Assembly (NCBI GenBank): GCA_027484025.1
Contig: JAIXTI010000123.1
Coordinates: 1 to 64,000 of the forward strand
DNA: 64,000 nucleotides
Reading direction: 5' to 3'
Source: a bacterium
GTDB taxonomy: Bacteria; Gemmatimonadota; Gemmatimonadetes; Gemmatimonadales; Gemmatimonadaceae
Shown here: positions 1 through 8,430 of the stretch, piece after piece
How positions within the stretch are numbered: the stretch's first letter is position 1
Layout of the letters: each line of letters starts with the position of its first letter
Notes under the pieces: generated by a model
The model's database searches: none
Seen by the model: the letters and a program-made list of their open reading frames with translations, nothing else
What the model was told of the DNA's origin: nothing
Made by a program: the position numbers and the translations under genes

Positions 1-1462
1 AGTAGGCCGACAGCATCGGATCGAGTGAGAAGCTGACGAACAACGACACCAACACGGCGCATGCGATCGTGAGCGCGAAGGGCTTGAAGTACTGGCCGGC
101 CAACCCGTTCATGAAGCCCACCGGCACGAACACCACCACGATCGCCGCGGTCGTCGCCAGCACTGCCAATCCGATTTCGCGCGTTCCGTCGCGCGATGCG
201 GTGACATGGTCTTTGCCCATTTCCACGTGCCGCACGATGTTTTCGCGCACCACGATGGCGTCATCGATGAGAATGCCGATCGCGAGCGACAGCCCCAGCA
301 GCGACATGGTATTGAGCGTGAACCCGAACGCCCACACGGCCACGAAGCTCGCCAGCACCGACACCGGAAGTGCAAGCCCCGTGATGACCGTGGAGCGCCA
401 CGAGTTGAGGAACACGAATACCACGAGCACCGTGAGCAGCGCGCCTTCGATGAGCGCGCTCTGCACGTTGTCCACCGAGTTCTCGACGCGGACGCCCTTG
501 TTCTTCACGACTTCGAAGTTCGCGCCCTTGGGGAGCGTGGGGCGAAGCTCGTCGACCTTGCGGATGATCGCCTCCGAGACCGCCGTGGTGCTGTAGCCCT
601 TCGTCTTCTTCACTTCGAGACCGACCGCATCGCGGCCATTGTACAGCGACATCGTGCGCTGCTCTTCGATGCCGTCGGTCGCGGTCGCAACGTCACCCAG
701 ACGCACGACGCGTCCAGCCTTCTCGGCAATCACGAGCGCCATGAAGTCCTGCGGGCCGTCGAGACGACCGCGCAACCGGATGGTGCGTTCGTCGAGCGCG
801 CCGGTGAGACGACCCACGGGCACGGCCAGATTACCCTGCTGCAGTGCGCCCACGACCTGCGGCACGCTCACACCGGCAGCCTGCATGCGGAGCGGATCGA
901 GGTTCACCGTGAGCTCGCGCTTCACGGCGCCAGTGACCGAGACGTCGGCGACGCCGGGAATCGCGCGCAGTTCGCGCGAGATCGCCGGATCGGCGAGGAG
1001 TGTGAGCTGCGCGGGCGAGAGTGAGTTCGACCACATCGACAGCGTCACAATGGGACCGTCGGTGTCGTTGAACTTCTTGATGATCGGTTCTTCGAGCTCC
1101 TGTGGCAGATCCTGACGCTTGGTGGAGATGGCGTCGCGGATATCCTGCGTGGCTTCCTGCACATCCTTCGAGAAGACGAACTCGACGCGGATGAGGGCGA
1201 AACCATCGCGCGCTTCACCGTTGATGGATTTGACGCCGGAGATCGACTGAATGGCTTCTTCGATCGGCTCGAGTACTTCGCGCTCGACCTGCTCCGGCGA
1301 CGCCCCCGGGTACACCGCCGTCGTCACGACGATGGGCGGCTGCACCTCAGGGAACTCGTCGGTTTGCAACTGGAACAACGAGACCAGACCGAAGCCCACC
1401 AACGCCAACATGGCGACGACGGTGATGAGGGGTCGCTTGATCGCAAAATCTGAAATGAACAT
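1..1462 (-). CDS. RND multidrug efflux permease, AcrB/HAE1 type (partial)
   Basis: Inner-membrane proton-driven pump of a tripartite efflux complex. Translating the minus strand from the ATG at 1460-1462 gives the typical RND start: a cytoplasmic MFISDFAIKRPL segment, a first membrane helix, then the periplasmic porter domain with FPEVQPP and YPGASPEQVE. The second transmembrane block follows (LTVLVVFVFLNSWRST, then LAIGILIDDAIVVREN, the signature of helix 4 with its two intramembrane Asp residues). The window edge cuts it at about residue 487 of an expected 1000 or more. It lies 7 bp downstream of the adaptor gene and is the last visible gene of the tetR operon. Substrate cannot be inferred. 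Confidence 0.95.
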   Translation of the reverse strand, partial: MFISDFAIKRPLITVVAMLALVGFGLVSLFQLQTDEFPEVQPPIVVTTAVYPGASPEQVEREVLEPIEEAIQSISGVKSINGEARDGFALIRVEFVFSKDVQEATQDIRDAISTKRQDLPQELEEPIIKKFNDTDGPIVTLSMWSNSLSPAQLTLLADPAISRELRAIPGVADVSVTGAVKRELTVNLDPLRMQAAGVSVPQVVGALQQGNLAVPVGRLTGALDERTIRLRGRLDGPQDFMALVIAEKAGRVVRLGDVATATDGIEEQRTMSLYNGRDAVGLEVKKTKGYSTTAVSEAIIRKVDELRPTLPKGANFEVVKNKGVRVENSVDNVQSALIEGALLTVLVVFVFLNSWRSTVITGLALPVSVLASFVAVWAFGFTLNTMSLLGLSLAIGILIDDAIVVRENIVRHVEMGKDHVTASRDGTREIGLAVLATTAAIVVVFVPVGFMNGLAGQYFKPFALTIACAVLVSLFVSFSLDPMLSAY

Positions 1463-1469
1463 GGTCAGC

Positions 1470-2636
1470 TCAGTTCTTGGAGGGCTTTGCCGAGTCCGGC
1501 GTCACGGTGGCGCTCTTCGGCGTCGTGCTGCGTGCGGCATCCGTGGGCGCCGCGACCCGGACCGTCGTCCCAATGGTGATACCGCGTGCGGCGCCAAGCA
1601 GTACCGTGTCGCCGCCGGCGAGACCCGCGGTGATTTCGACACGTTCCGCCGCGTCGTCACGCAATCCCACCTGCACTTCGATCTTTTCGACCTTGCCACC
1701 CTTGAGGCGCATGACATTGGGCACGATACCCGTCTGATCGACGGCGGCCTCGGGCACCAGGACGCCAACGCGCTTTTCCGCCGACACACGCCCGTCGACA
1801 AACAACCCGGCAACGAGCACGCCCGCGCTGTTGGGAATGGACGCCTGAATGGCGACCTGCTTCGTCTGCGCATTCACCATCGGCGACACACGCGTAATGC
1901 GTCCTTCGAGTTCGCGATCGGCACCGTTCACGGTGAAACGCACCGGGGCACCGACTTTCACATCACTCAATGCGGCCGCGGGGACCGACGCCTCGACGCG
2001 CAAGCTGCGCGGGTCGATCACGGTGAACAATGCGCCCCCCGGTGCGACGATATCGCCCGGACTGACGCTCTTTTCCGCGACCACTCCGGCGAAGGGCGCG
2101 CGCACCTGCGTGTTGCGGAGGTTCTTCTCAGCCGATGAAAGTCGGGCGCGCGCATCCGCCAGCACGGCCTGCGCCGACAGATTGCCGCGTTCAGCGCTTT
2201 CGACATCGCGTTCGGCAATGGCACCGGCCGCCACCAGCGACCGGGCGCGCTGCAGCTCCTTCTCGGCCTGCTGCGCGGCGACGGTGGCCTGCGTTACCCC
2301 GGAGCGTGCCGAGATGGCGGCATCGCGCACGGCCGAGTCGTCGATGCGGGCGAGCAGCGTGCCTTCGCTGACCCGCTCACCGGCGTCGACATACACCTGC
2401 AGCACCGCGCCGCCTACTTCGGCGCGGATACGTGCGTCACGATCGGCAGTGAGCGTGCCGGAGATCGCTGGCCCGCTGCTCAAGGTATCGACGGCCGCGA
2501 CCGCGATATTGTCGGGACCGATGGTCTGTGGCGTGTTGGAGGCATCGGGCGCTTCGGCGGCGTCCTTCTTCCCGCACGCAGCAACCGAAAGCACCAAGAG
2601 AGCGAGAGGCGCCGTGCGGCGCAACGTGGTAATCAT
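1470..2636 (-). CDS. RND periplasmic adaptor (membrane fusion) lipoprotein
   Basis: Links the inner-membrane RND pump to the TolC-type channel. The 388-aa product has a lipoprotein signal with lipobox SVAAC (Cys21), so it is probably lipid-anchored. A biotinyl-lipoyl half motif follows (DARIRAEVGGAVLQVYVDAG), then an alpha-hairpin rich in Ala, Gln and Glu (about residues 95-165). The second half motif (VRAPFAGVVAEKSVSPGDIV) and the beta-barrel and membrane-proximal domains come last. The C-terminus is a Thr/Ser/Pro/Lys-rich tail. The start overlaps the stop of the tolC-like gene by 4 bp, indicating translational coupling. Confidence 0.95.
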   Translation of the reverse strand: MITTLRRTAPLALLVLSVAACGKKDAAEAPDASNTPQTIGPDNIAVAAVDTLSSGPAISGTLTADRDARIRAEVGGAVLQVYVDAGERVSEGTLLARIDDSAVRDAAISARSGVTQATVAAQQAEKELQRARSLVAAGAIAERDVESAERGNLSAQAVLADARARLSSAEKNLRNTQVRAPFAGVVAEKSVSPGDIVAPGGALFTVIDPRSLRVEASVPAAALSDVKVGAPVRFTVNGADRELEGRITRVSPMVNAQTKQVAIQASIPNSAGVLVAGLFVDGRVSAEKRVGVLVPEAAVDQTGIVPNVMRLKGGKVEKIEVQVGLRDDAAERVEITAGLAGGDTVLLGAARGITIGTTVRVAAPTDAARSTTPKSATVTPDSAKPSKN

Positions 2637-4192
2637 CGCGAAGGTCCAGTAGTCGTGGAAGCCGACGGCGCGGCAGACGCGCTGCCGGACTGCGACAGCG
2701 GAAGGTACGGGAGAAGTTCCAGGCGCTTGCGCGCGACCTGCAGATCACGCGCAGCACGCGCGCGGTTGGCGAGTGCCTGCTGCAATTGCACGCGCGTTTC
2801 GGAAAGTTCGAGCTGCGTGGAGATGCCTTCGCGGAAGCGGACTTCCGCGATTTCGTAGGCCCGCTGCGCCTGCGCGGCGGTGCCGATGCTCGCCTGCCAG
2901 TTGGATTCTGCTTCGGTCAGTTGCAGCGCGGCCAAGCGGGCATCGAGCGTGGCGCCTTCCTGGGCCAGCTTGAGTCGCTGACGCGCTTCGATGACACCCG
3001 CTTCAGCGGCCACGATTTCGTTGCGCACACGACCGCCCGTAAACAGCGGGTACGAGAGACCGATCCCGACGGTCCAGTTCGGGAAGAAATCCGCGAGGCT
3101 TCGTGGCAGCACGCCCGAGGGGTAGGCCAGGCGCTGATAGTTCGTCGTGGCAGACAGTTGCGGCAGTCGCTGCGACTTGGTGGACTTGAGCTGCAACTGC
3201 GCCACATCGACGCTCTTCTGCGCCTGACGGACGGCGGCCCGCGCGCGCGCCGAGGTGTCGGTGGCCGAGACGACACTGGCCACACTGCGCTGCACCCGCG
3301 GATCGAGCGCGAGTACCTGTGCGGCGTCCACGTTCACCGAGGTGAATGTTTCGGCGGCCTCTACCGGCGCCGTCGATTCGGCAATGCTGTCGGTGAGCTG
3401 GAGCGGCTGGTTCGCCGGCAGGTCGAGCAGCTGGCGCAGTCGAATGAGTGCCGCTTCCCGGTTGGTGCGCGCCTGCAGCAGCTGCGGCCGCTGATTGTCG
3501 CGCGTGACGCGGGCGCGGATCAGCTCGAACTCGGACGTAGACCCCACGTTGCGCGTGAGCTGTACCTGGCGGAGCGTACGCTCCGCCTGCACGAGCGTAC
3601 TGTCGGCGATTGCCGACAGACGTTCGGTGAGGAGCGCATCGTAGTACGCCTGCGTGACGTCGAGCTGCACCTGCGCTTCGGCGCTGGTGATGCCGATCTC
3701 CGCCGACTCCCGCGTGGCCTGCGCCGCGCGGACATCGGCACGGAGACGACCACCGGTGAAGATCGGCTGACTGGCCGACAGCCCGAAATTGAAGTTGTAC
3801 TGGGAAGCGAAGATTCGCGTGATGGGATTGTCGGCGGCCGACGTCGTGTCGCTGCCACCGCCCGTTCCGCCGCCGGTACCTGACGAATTACTGCGCGACG
3901 CAATCGCCGCGAACTGATTCTGCAGCTGCTTCTGCCAGTTGAGCGTCGTGTTGATTTGCGGCAGCAGCGCCGCGCGCCGCTGGCCAACCTGACCGCGCGC
4001 GCGCTGCTCGCCGGCACGCGCGATACCGACACTTTCGCTGCTGCCCTTGGCGAGTCGGAGCGCTTCGGCCAGCGACAACGGTGTCGGAGCTTGCGGCGCC
4101 TGCGCCGGCAGGGCGCCGGGTACCATCAGGTACGCGACGCCGGCGAGCGGCAGTGCCACACACCAACGGCGGGCACGAGAGAGAGCCATCAT
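2633..4192 (-). CDS. TolC-family outer-membrane efflux channel
   Basis: Outer-membrane exit duct of the efflux system. The 519-aa product has a Sec signal (cleavage near ALPAQA) and then the duplicated outer-membrane efflux domain: two long Ala/Gln/Arg-rich helical repeats, each with a short beta segment (FGLSASQPIFTGGRL in the first, VGIGLSYPLFTGGRV in the second). These paired xxPxFTGGR motifs are diagnostic of the TolC fold. A Ser/Gly/Thr-rich insertion lies around residues 100-120. It overlaps both neighbours by 4 bp (tetR upstream, adaptor downstream), so the four genes are one operon. Confidence 0.95.
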   Translation of the reverse strand: MMALSRARRWCVALPLAGVAYLMVPGALPAQAPQAPTPLSLAEALRLAKGSSESVGIARAGEQRARGQVGQRRAALLPQINTTLNWQKQLQNQFAAIASRSNSSGTGGGTGGGSDTTSAADNPITRIFASQYNFNFGLSASQPIFTGGRLRADVRAAQATRESAEIGITSAEAQVQLDVTQAYYDALLTERLSAIADSTLVQAERTLRQVQLTRNVGSTSEFELIRARVTRDNQRPQLLQARTNREAALIRLRQLLDLPANQPLQLTDSIAESTAPVEAAETFTSVNVDAAQVLALDPRVQRSVASVVSATDTSARARAAVRQAQKSVDVAQLQLKSTKSQRLPQLSATTNYQRLAYPSGVLPRSLADFFPNWTVGIGLSYPLFTGGRVRNEIVAAEAGVIEARQRLKLAQEGATLDARLAALQLTEAESNWQASIGTAAQAQRAYEIAEVRFREGISTQLELSETRVQLQQALANRARAARDLQVARKRLELLPYLPLSQSGSASAAPSASTTTGPSR

Positions 4193-4854
4193 TCGGAGCC
4201 CACAGGTGAAGGCGGAACGGAGGACGATTGATCGCGGTCGGACGTAGCGACCGTCTCGAGACGAAGAGCGACACCGAGGCCGCGAAGGAAAAAGCGCACG
4301 TAGGAGCGCAGGCTGACGTCGACCGGCTGCGGGAACATCTCCGGCATCAGATCGCGGTTCATGCTATCGGCAAAGACGGCGCCCATGAGCATCGTGACCG
4401 CTGCCGACTGGTCGGCCGCGCTCGTAGAATCGTGGTGCTCCACGAAGCCCATGGTGTGCAGTCGTTCGACATAGCCGCGCAGCTGAGAGGTCGCGCTGTT
4501 GGGGCCGTTGGTGGCGCAGGGGTGCAGATCGGGGTGCTCCTGCAGATCAGAAACGAGCTGCCGGATGAACGGGCGCCGGGCACACATCTCGGTGTGGTGC
4601 GCACGCACCCAGCCCTCGAGCTCCGCCGCCGGATCTCCCGGAACAGCCGGAAGGGTCATCCCCTCCTTGGGCTCTGTGAGATGCAGCATCATCTGCTCGA
4701 GGAGTGCGTCCTTGGCGCCGAAATGACGGAACAGCGTCACTTCGTTCACCCCGGCCTCCTCGGCGATGCGCTTGGTCGTCGACCCGCGCCACCCGTGTTG
4801 GGCGTAGACGCGGGCGGCGGCCTGCAGGATGCGATGTCTGTGGTCGTCGGTCAT
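4189..4854 (-). CDS. TetR-family repressor of the efflux operon
   Basis: The 221-aa regulator has the TetR N-terminal helix-turn-helix at about residues 5-50 (ILQAAARVYAQHGWRGSTTK, then AGVNEVTLFRHFGAKDALLE), followed by a divergent helical ligand-binding domain. It is the first gene of the efflux operon, overlapping the tolC-like gene by 4 bp, and a palindrome lies over the promoter just upstream, so autoregulation with induction by an efflux substrate is the simplest reading. The ATG chosen (4852-4854) has no Shine-Dalgarno sequence. The predicted -10 hexamer lies only 8 bp upstream, so the transcript may be leaderless or nearly so. Confidence 0.93.
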   Translation of the reverse strand: MTDDHRHRILQAAARVYAQHGWRGSTTKRIAEEAGVNEVTLFRHFGAKDALLEQMMLHLTEPKEGMTLPAVPGDPAAELEGWVRAHHTEMCARRPFIRQLVSDLQEHPDLHPCATNGPNSATSQLRGYVERLHTMGFVEHHDSTSAADQSAAVTMLMGAVFADSMNRDLMPEMFPQPVDVSLRSYVRFFLRGLGVALRLETVATSDRDQSSSVPPSPVGSE

Positions 4855-4862
4855 ATGTCACA

Positions 4863-4904
4863 AGTTTATGCAAGTACATGCTTGCAGGCAAGTGGGTACT
4901 TGCA
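4863..4904 (-). promoter_or_regulatory. Promoter with palindromic operator of the tetR efflux operon
   Basis: Reading the minus strand, a -35-like TTGCCT (4886-4891), a 17-bp spacer and a -10-like TAAACT (4863-4868) precede the tetR start. A 36-bp imperfect palindrome centred at 4886.5 covers 4869-4904: outer arms TGCAAGTAC and GTACTTGCA are perfect and the inner CTTGC/GCAAG pair shares the same centre (14 of 18 positions pair). It covers the -35 and the spacer, a usual site for a TetR repressor. The binding assignment is inferred. Confidence 0.7.
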
Positions 4905-5097
4905 GTCACCACAGATAAACACCGTTAGGTGGAATAACGACACGGGGGGCGCCAAGGTTTCGGTGCTCGGGACCGCCACGCCGGTCGAGGCAGCGCCGGC
5001 TGGTCGGATCGGTTGGCGGGAGGCCGCGACGCGCCCTATTCTTCCCGGGTTAGGGATCCGCTCGCATTCTGCGGGCGCCCCGCTCGCATGTCCCCGA

Positions 5098-5115
5098 GAC
5101 GCTGGAGCGTCCGTG
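5098..5115 (+). promoter_or_regulatory. Hairpin over the xdhC ribosome-binding site
   Basis: The only plausible Shine-Dalgarno for the GTG at 5113, GGAG at 5104-5107, sits inside the perfect inverted repeat GACGCT-GG-AGCGTC (5098-5111). As RNA it would fold as a 5-bp stem with a TGGA loop directly before the start codon, partly hiding the ribosome-binding site. It also decides the start choice; no other start nearby has a better SD. Confidence 0.45.
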
Positions 5116-6345
5116 ACCGGCTTTGTCGAACTCGCGCGCGCCGCACAGGCCGCGCGTCAGGCTCGCCCGCAAGTGCCGCTGGCGCTCGCGACGCTCGTGC
5201 AGGTGGACGGGTCGTCGTACCGACAGCCCGGCGCCCGCTTGCTGGTGGACGCCGAAGGTCGCGTGTTGGCCGGCGCCGTGAGCGGCGGCTGCCTCGAGGG
5301 CGATGTCGCCGCGCGTGCCGCCGAGGTGTGCGCCAGCGGACGCGCCGCGCGCCTCATGTACGACTTGCGCGCCGACCTCGAGAGCATCTGGGGATTCGGC
5401 GCCCGTTGCGATGGCGTCGCCCATCTGCTGCTCGAACCGCTCACCGACTGGCGCTGGATGGCCCAGGCAGAAGCCGTGCGCGCGCGCCGCTCGGGAGGCG
5501 CGGTCGTGACGATCCTCGACGCGAGCAGTGGGGGGGCCACCTGTGTATTGCTCGATGGCGTACACACGCCCGGGAAGTGGCACGTGTTGCACGACGACGC
5601 GAGTCTCGTTTCCACGGCCGAACTGTTGCCACTGGCCCGTACGGCCATGCGCACCGGGAACGCCATGCAGCATGCGGTCGCCGACGACATCACGGTCTTT
5701 ATCGAACCGCTGGTCGCGCCGATCGCGCTGCACTGCGTGGGAGCCGGCCGCGGCGCCGAGGCCTTCGCGCGCATCGCGCACACGCTGGGCTGGCAGGTCA
5801 CGGTGCTGGACCACCGCCCCGCCCTGCTCGACAGCATCGACGTCCCTGATGGGATCGTGCGACGCCATGTTCGCCAGCTCGATGCCGTGCACCAGGCACT
5901 CACCGAATTGCCGCACGACGGCCGCACGGCGGTCGCGCTGTTGTCGCACATCTTCGATGTGGATAGCGCATGGTTGACGTCGACGCTGCCACTCCCGTTG
6001 GGGTACGTGGGGGTGTTGGGATCGCGCAAACGCGCCGAGCAATTGGTGGAACACGCCGAGGCCGCGCTGCTCGCGCTGGGAACGCCGCTCACCGCGCGCA
6101 TGCGCCACAAGTTGTACGCGCCGATTGGTCTCGATCTGGGGGGCGAAAGTCCCGCGTCGATTGCGTTGGCTGCGATCGGCGAAATCGAAGCGGTCATGCA
6201 CGGGCGCCCGGCGGGATTCTTGCGCGAGCGCCAGAGCCCCATTCATTCGCGCACACCGACGCCGCAGCTACTCACCCGTGACATCGCGCCCATCGTGCCC
6301 GAGGTGCCGCTGCGCTGTGACCTGCCCGAGCCGCCGGAGCCCTGA
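5113..6345 (+). CDS. xdhC: XdhC/CoxI-family molybdoenzyme maturation factor
   Basis: XdhC-type proteins bind molybdenum cofactor and promote its sulfuration and insertion into xanthine-dehydrogenase-family enzymes. From the GTG start the protein is 410 aa. The N-terminal XdhC/CoxI domain has GSSYRQPGARLLVD and GAVSGGCLEGDV, with the conserved Cys of SGGC. The C-terminal Rossmann-like XdhC domain has ALHCVGAGRGAEAF and ends with LYAPIGLDLGGESPASIALA. The open frame continues upstream to 4228, but that part is antisense to tetR and shows no XdhC similarity. mocA follows after 3 bp. No dehydrogenase subunit gene is in the window. Confidence 0.92.
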   Translation: MTGFVELARAAQAARQARPQVPLALATLVQVDGSSYRQPGARLLVDAEGRVLAGAVSGGCLEGDVAARAAEVCASGRAARLMYDLRADLESIWGFGARCDGVAHLLLEPLTDWRWMAQAEAVRARRSGGAVVTILDASSGGATCVLLDGVHTPGKWHVLHDDASLVSTAELLPLARTAMRTGNAMQHAVADDITVFIEPLVAPIALHCVGAGRGAEAFARIAHTLGWQVTVLDHRPALLDSIDVPDGIVRRHVRQLDAVHQALTELPHDGRTAVALLSHIFDVDSAWLTSTLPLPLGYVGVLGSRKRAEQLVEHAEAALLALGTPLTARMRHKLYAPIGLDLGGESPASIALAAIGEIEAVMHGRPAGFLRERQSPIHSRTPTPQLLTRDIAPIVPEVPLRCDLPEPPEP

Positions 6346-6348
6346 GTT

Positions 6349-6969
6349 GTGCCGGCACTGACCGGCGTAGCCGGCGTGTTGCTCGCCGCGGGCGCCTCTC
6401 GGCGATTGGGATCACCCAAGCAACTCTTGCAGGACCACTCCGGTACCACGGCCGTCGTGCGCATGACGCGGGCGCTACGCGAGGCTGGTTGCGAGATGGT
6501 CGTCGTGGTTCTGGGCGCCGAAGCGGCGCGCGTGCGGGATGCGCTGATCGGCGAGACCGTGCACGTCGTGGAGAACCCGGCATGGGCCGATGGGATGGGG
6601 CGCTCGATTGCCGTGGGTGTCGAGACGGTGCGCCTACATGGGCCCGATGTGCAGGCGGTAGTCATTGCGGCCTGCGACATGCCGTCGGTCTCCGCATCGC
6701 ACCTGCGAGCCCTATGCGCGCGCGCCCAAGGAAATCGCCGAGTCGCCTCGCTGTACACCCGTGATGACGGCGTGCAGGTTCGTGGCATTCCCGCGGTATT
6801 GCCGTGCGAGGATTGGCCGTGGCTCGAACAGCTCAGCGGTGATCAGGGCGCGCGCCCGCTGTTGCAACACGCCGACACCCTGACGGAGTTTCTCGCCGAC
6901 GGGGTCTTCGATCTGGATACGCCCGCGGATGTGCAGCGGTGGCGACTCGCGCAGGAGCGCCCCACGTAG
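6349..6969 (+). CDS. mocA: MocA-like molybdenum cofactor nucleotidyltransferase
   Basis: MobA-like NTP transferase of the MocA branch, which attaches CMP to molybdopterin to make the dinucleotide cofactor used by xanthine-dehydrogenase-family enzymes. The 206-aa protein begins with the nucleotide-binding signature VLLAAGASRRLGSPKQLL and later has NPAWADGMGRS and AACDMPSVS, the conserved metal-binding Asp. GTG start at 6349, 3 bp after the xdhC stop, so the two are co-transcribed. A purely CTP-using specificity is inferred from the xdhC neighbour. Confidence 0.88.
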   Translation: MPALTGVAGVLLAAGASRRLGSPKQLLQDHSGTTAVVRMTRALREAGCEMVVVVLGAEAARVRDALIGETVHVVENPAWADGMGRSIAVGVETVRLHGPDVQAVVIAACDMPSVSASHLRALCARAQGNRRVASLYTRDDGVQVRGIPAVLPCEDWPWLEQLSGDQGARPLLQHADTLTEFLADGVFDLDTPADVQRWRLAQERPT

Positions 6970-7010
6970 GCTTCTTCGTCGTAATTCTTCTCGTCTTTTT
7001 CGGAGCTTCC

Positions 7011-7508
7011 ATGTCGACGATGGCTGAGTTGGCCCTGATGGACCTCGCGCCCGAGTTCGCGAGCACGCGCCGCATGTTCGAGCGGCTTCCGTTCGATCAG
7101 CGGGACTTCACCCCGCACGCGAAAAGCTGGCCACTCGGCAAGCTCGCCATTCACTTGCTCGATCCGCCGCTCTGGGGCACGGTGACGTGCACGACCACGG
7201 AACTCGCCTTCGACGCGCCCGCGCCCGGCAAGGTGGATCCGCAGTCGGCCGCCGAGTTTCTGGAGATCTGGGATGCGCGCGTCGCGGCGTTCTCCGACGT
7301 GCTCGCCACCATGACCGATGAAACGTTGCAGCAGACGTGGCAAGCGACGGCCGGCGGTCATGTGGTGATGAGCATGCCGCGCATCGCCGTGCTGCGTTCG
7401 ATGGTGCTGAATCACATGATTCATCATCGCGCCCAGCTGACGATGTACTATCGTCTGCTCGATGTGCCGGTGCCGGGGTTGTACGGACCGTCGGCCGACG
7501 AGCACTAA
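7011..7508 (+). CDS. DinB-fold metal-binding protein
   Basis: A 165-aa protein of the DinB/YfiT four-helix superfamily, whose members bind one metal through three histidines and often act as thiol-dependent transferases or stress proteins. Candidate ligands are His48 (KLAIHLLD) and His135/His139 in the helix NHMIHHRAQL, the usual spacing. The ATG at 7011 is preceded by GGAG at 7002-7005; the longer frame from 6939 overlaps mocA and would add an unrelated hydrophobic stretch. It ends 21 bp before a strong hairpin terminator. Its substrate is unknown. Confidence 0.85.
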   Translation: MSTMAELALMDLAPEFASTRRMFERLPFDQRDFTPHAKSWPLGKLAIHLLDPPLWGTVTCTTTELAFDAPAPGKVDPQSAAEFLEIWDARVAAFSDVLATMTDETLQQTWQATAGGHVVMSMPRIAVLRSMVLNHMIHHRAQLTMYYRLLDVPVPGLYGPSADEH

Positions 7509-7529
7509 GGCCTCGTGGTGACAAACGAC

Positions 7530-7562
7530 AACGGGGACCATCAGTGTGCGATGGTCCCCGTT
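7530..7562. terminator. Bidirectional hairpin terminator
   Basis: A perfect 13-bp inverted repeat, AACGGGGACCATC (7530-7542) and GATGGTCCCCGTT (7550-7562), with a 7-nt loop. It lies between the convergent DinB gene and the Spy-like gene. The arms end in AA/TT, giving a short U-run in either direction. It probably ends both transcripts. Confidence 0.8.
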
Positions 7563-7578
7563 GCGGTCATGCCGTGAG

Positions 7579-8301
7579 TCAGAGGCTGTCGGGCGGCAGC
7601 TCCTGACTGGCCGGCGGCATCATGCCGCGACGGCGGTTGCCGTTCGGCGCCATCGGCGGCTGTCCCATGCCGGGGCCACCCATGCCGGGGCCACCCATCC
7701 CACGGCCGCGCATTCCCCCAGCGCCCATACCGGGGCCGCCCTGTCCACGCGGTCCCTGGCCGCGATTCATGCCGCGGCCACCCTGCCCGCGACCACGCCG
7801 CGCCTTCCCCGCACGCTGCTGGCGCAAATTGTCGAGGGTCGACTTCTGCGCTGTCGTGAGCACGGCCCGGACCTCCTGACGCTGCCGCAAGGCGGCAATC
7901 ATCTGCTCGTTGCGTAACGCACTCATGCGGTCGAGTGCCGTCCGCGCTTTCGCGAGGTTTCCGTCACCCTGCATGGCGTCCATGAGGTCGGCCTGCGCCC
8001 GCAAACGGTCGGATGCGTTCGGCTTCGGGGACGCGCTGTTCTGCAGCGCTTCGAGCTTCTTGACCTGATCTTCGGTGAGGTTGAGCTGACTCCTCATGCG
8101 GAGCAGCATGGCTGCCGGATTACCGCGCGCGCCGCCCCTCGCCTGAGCGTCTGCTCCGCGCGCCATCCCCGGAGCGCCGCCTTGCGCGCCACGCGGACGG
8201 GGACCGCCCGGTGCGCCGGGCCCCTGCGCCGACGCGCCGCTGGAGAATGCCAATCCCGCCACAGTCGCGGCGAGAAACAGATGGGAACGGATATGTGTCA
8301 T
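7579..8301 (-). CDS. Spy/CpxP-like periplasmic protein with Gly/Met/Arg-rich tail
   Basis: A 240-aa secreted protein: signal peptide ending near SSGASA, a Gly/Pro/Ala/Arg-rich linker, then a helical LTxxQ-type core (LNLTEDQVKKLEALQ and LTTAQKSTLDNLRQQRAG) as in Spy/CpxP envelope chaperones and metal-stress sensors. The last 75 residues are a low-complexity Gly/Met/Arg repeat with GPGMG and GMGG units, possibly metal-binding. The ATG at 8299-8301 is preceded by GGAAGG five bases upstream; a 12-residue longer frame has no signal. It may respond to envelope stress; the chaperone role is by family analogy. Confidence 0.75.
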   Translation of the reverse strand: MTHIRSHLFLAATVAGLAFSSGASAQGPGAPGGPRPRGAQGGAPGMARGADAQARGGARGNPAAMLLRMRSQLNLTEDQVKKLEALQNSASPKPNASDRLRAQADLMDAMQGDGNLAKARTALDRMSALRNEQMIAALRQRQEVRAVLTTAQKSTLDNLRQQRAGKARRGRGQGGRGMNRGQGPRGQGGPGMGAGGMRGRGMGGPGMGGPGMGQPPMAPNGNRRRGMMPPASQELPPDSL

Positions 8302-8430
8302 CAGAGCCTTCCGGTTGAGTGCAGCGGTCGCCCGCACGGCGCCCGCCTCACCCTCTTGGACGACATTCCGGACCGGGCGTTAATGACCGGGTCGGTGGCG
8401 CAGCGCCCACAACATCCCGCGGTGCTGCTG

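Noticed and set aside
4228-5112. A 295-codon upstream extension of the xdhC frame
   Set aside because: It runs antisense through the whole tetR gene and the operator and has no XdhC features before residue 1 of the GTG start.
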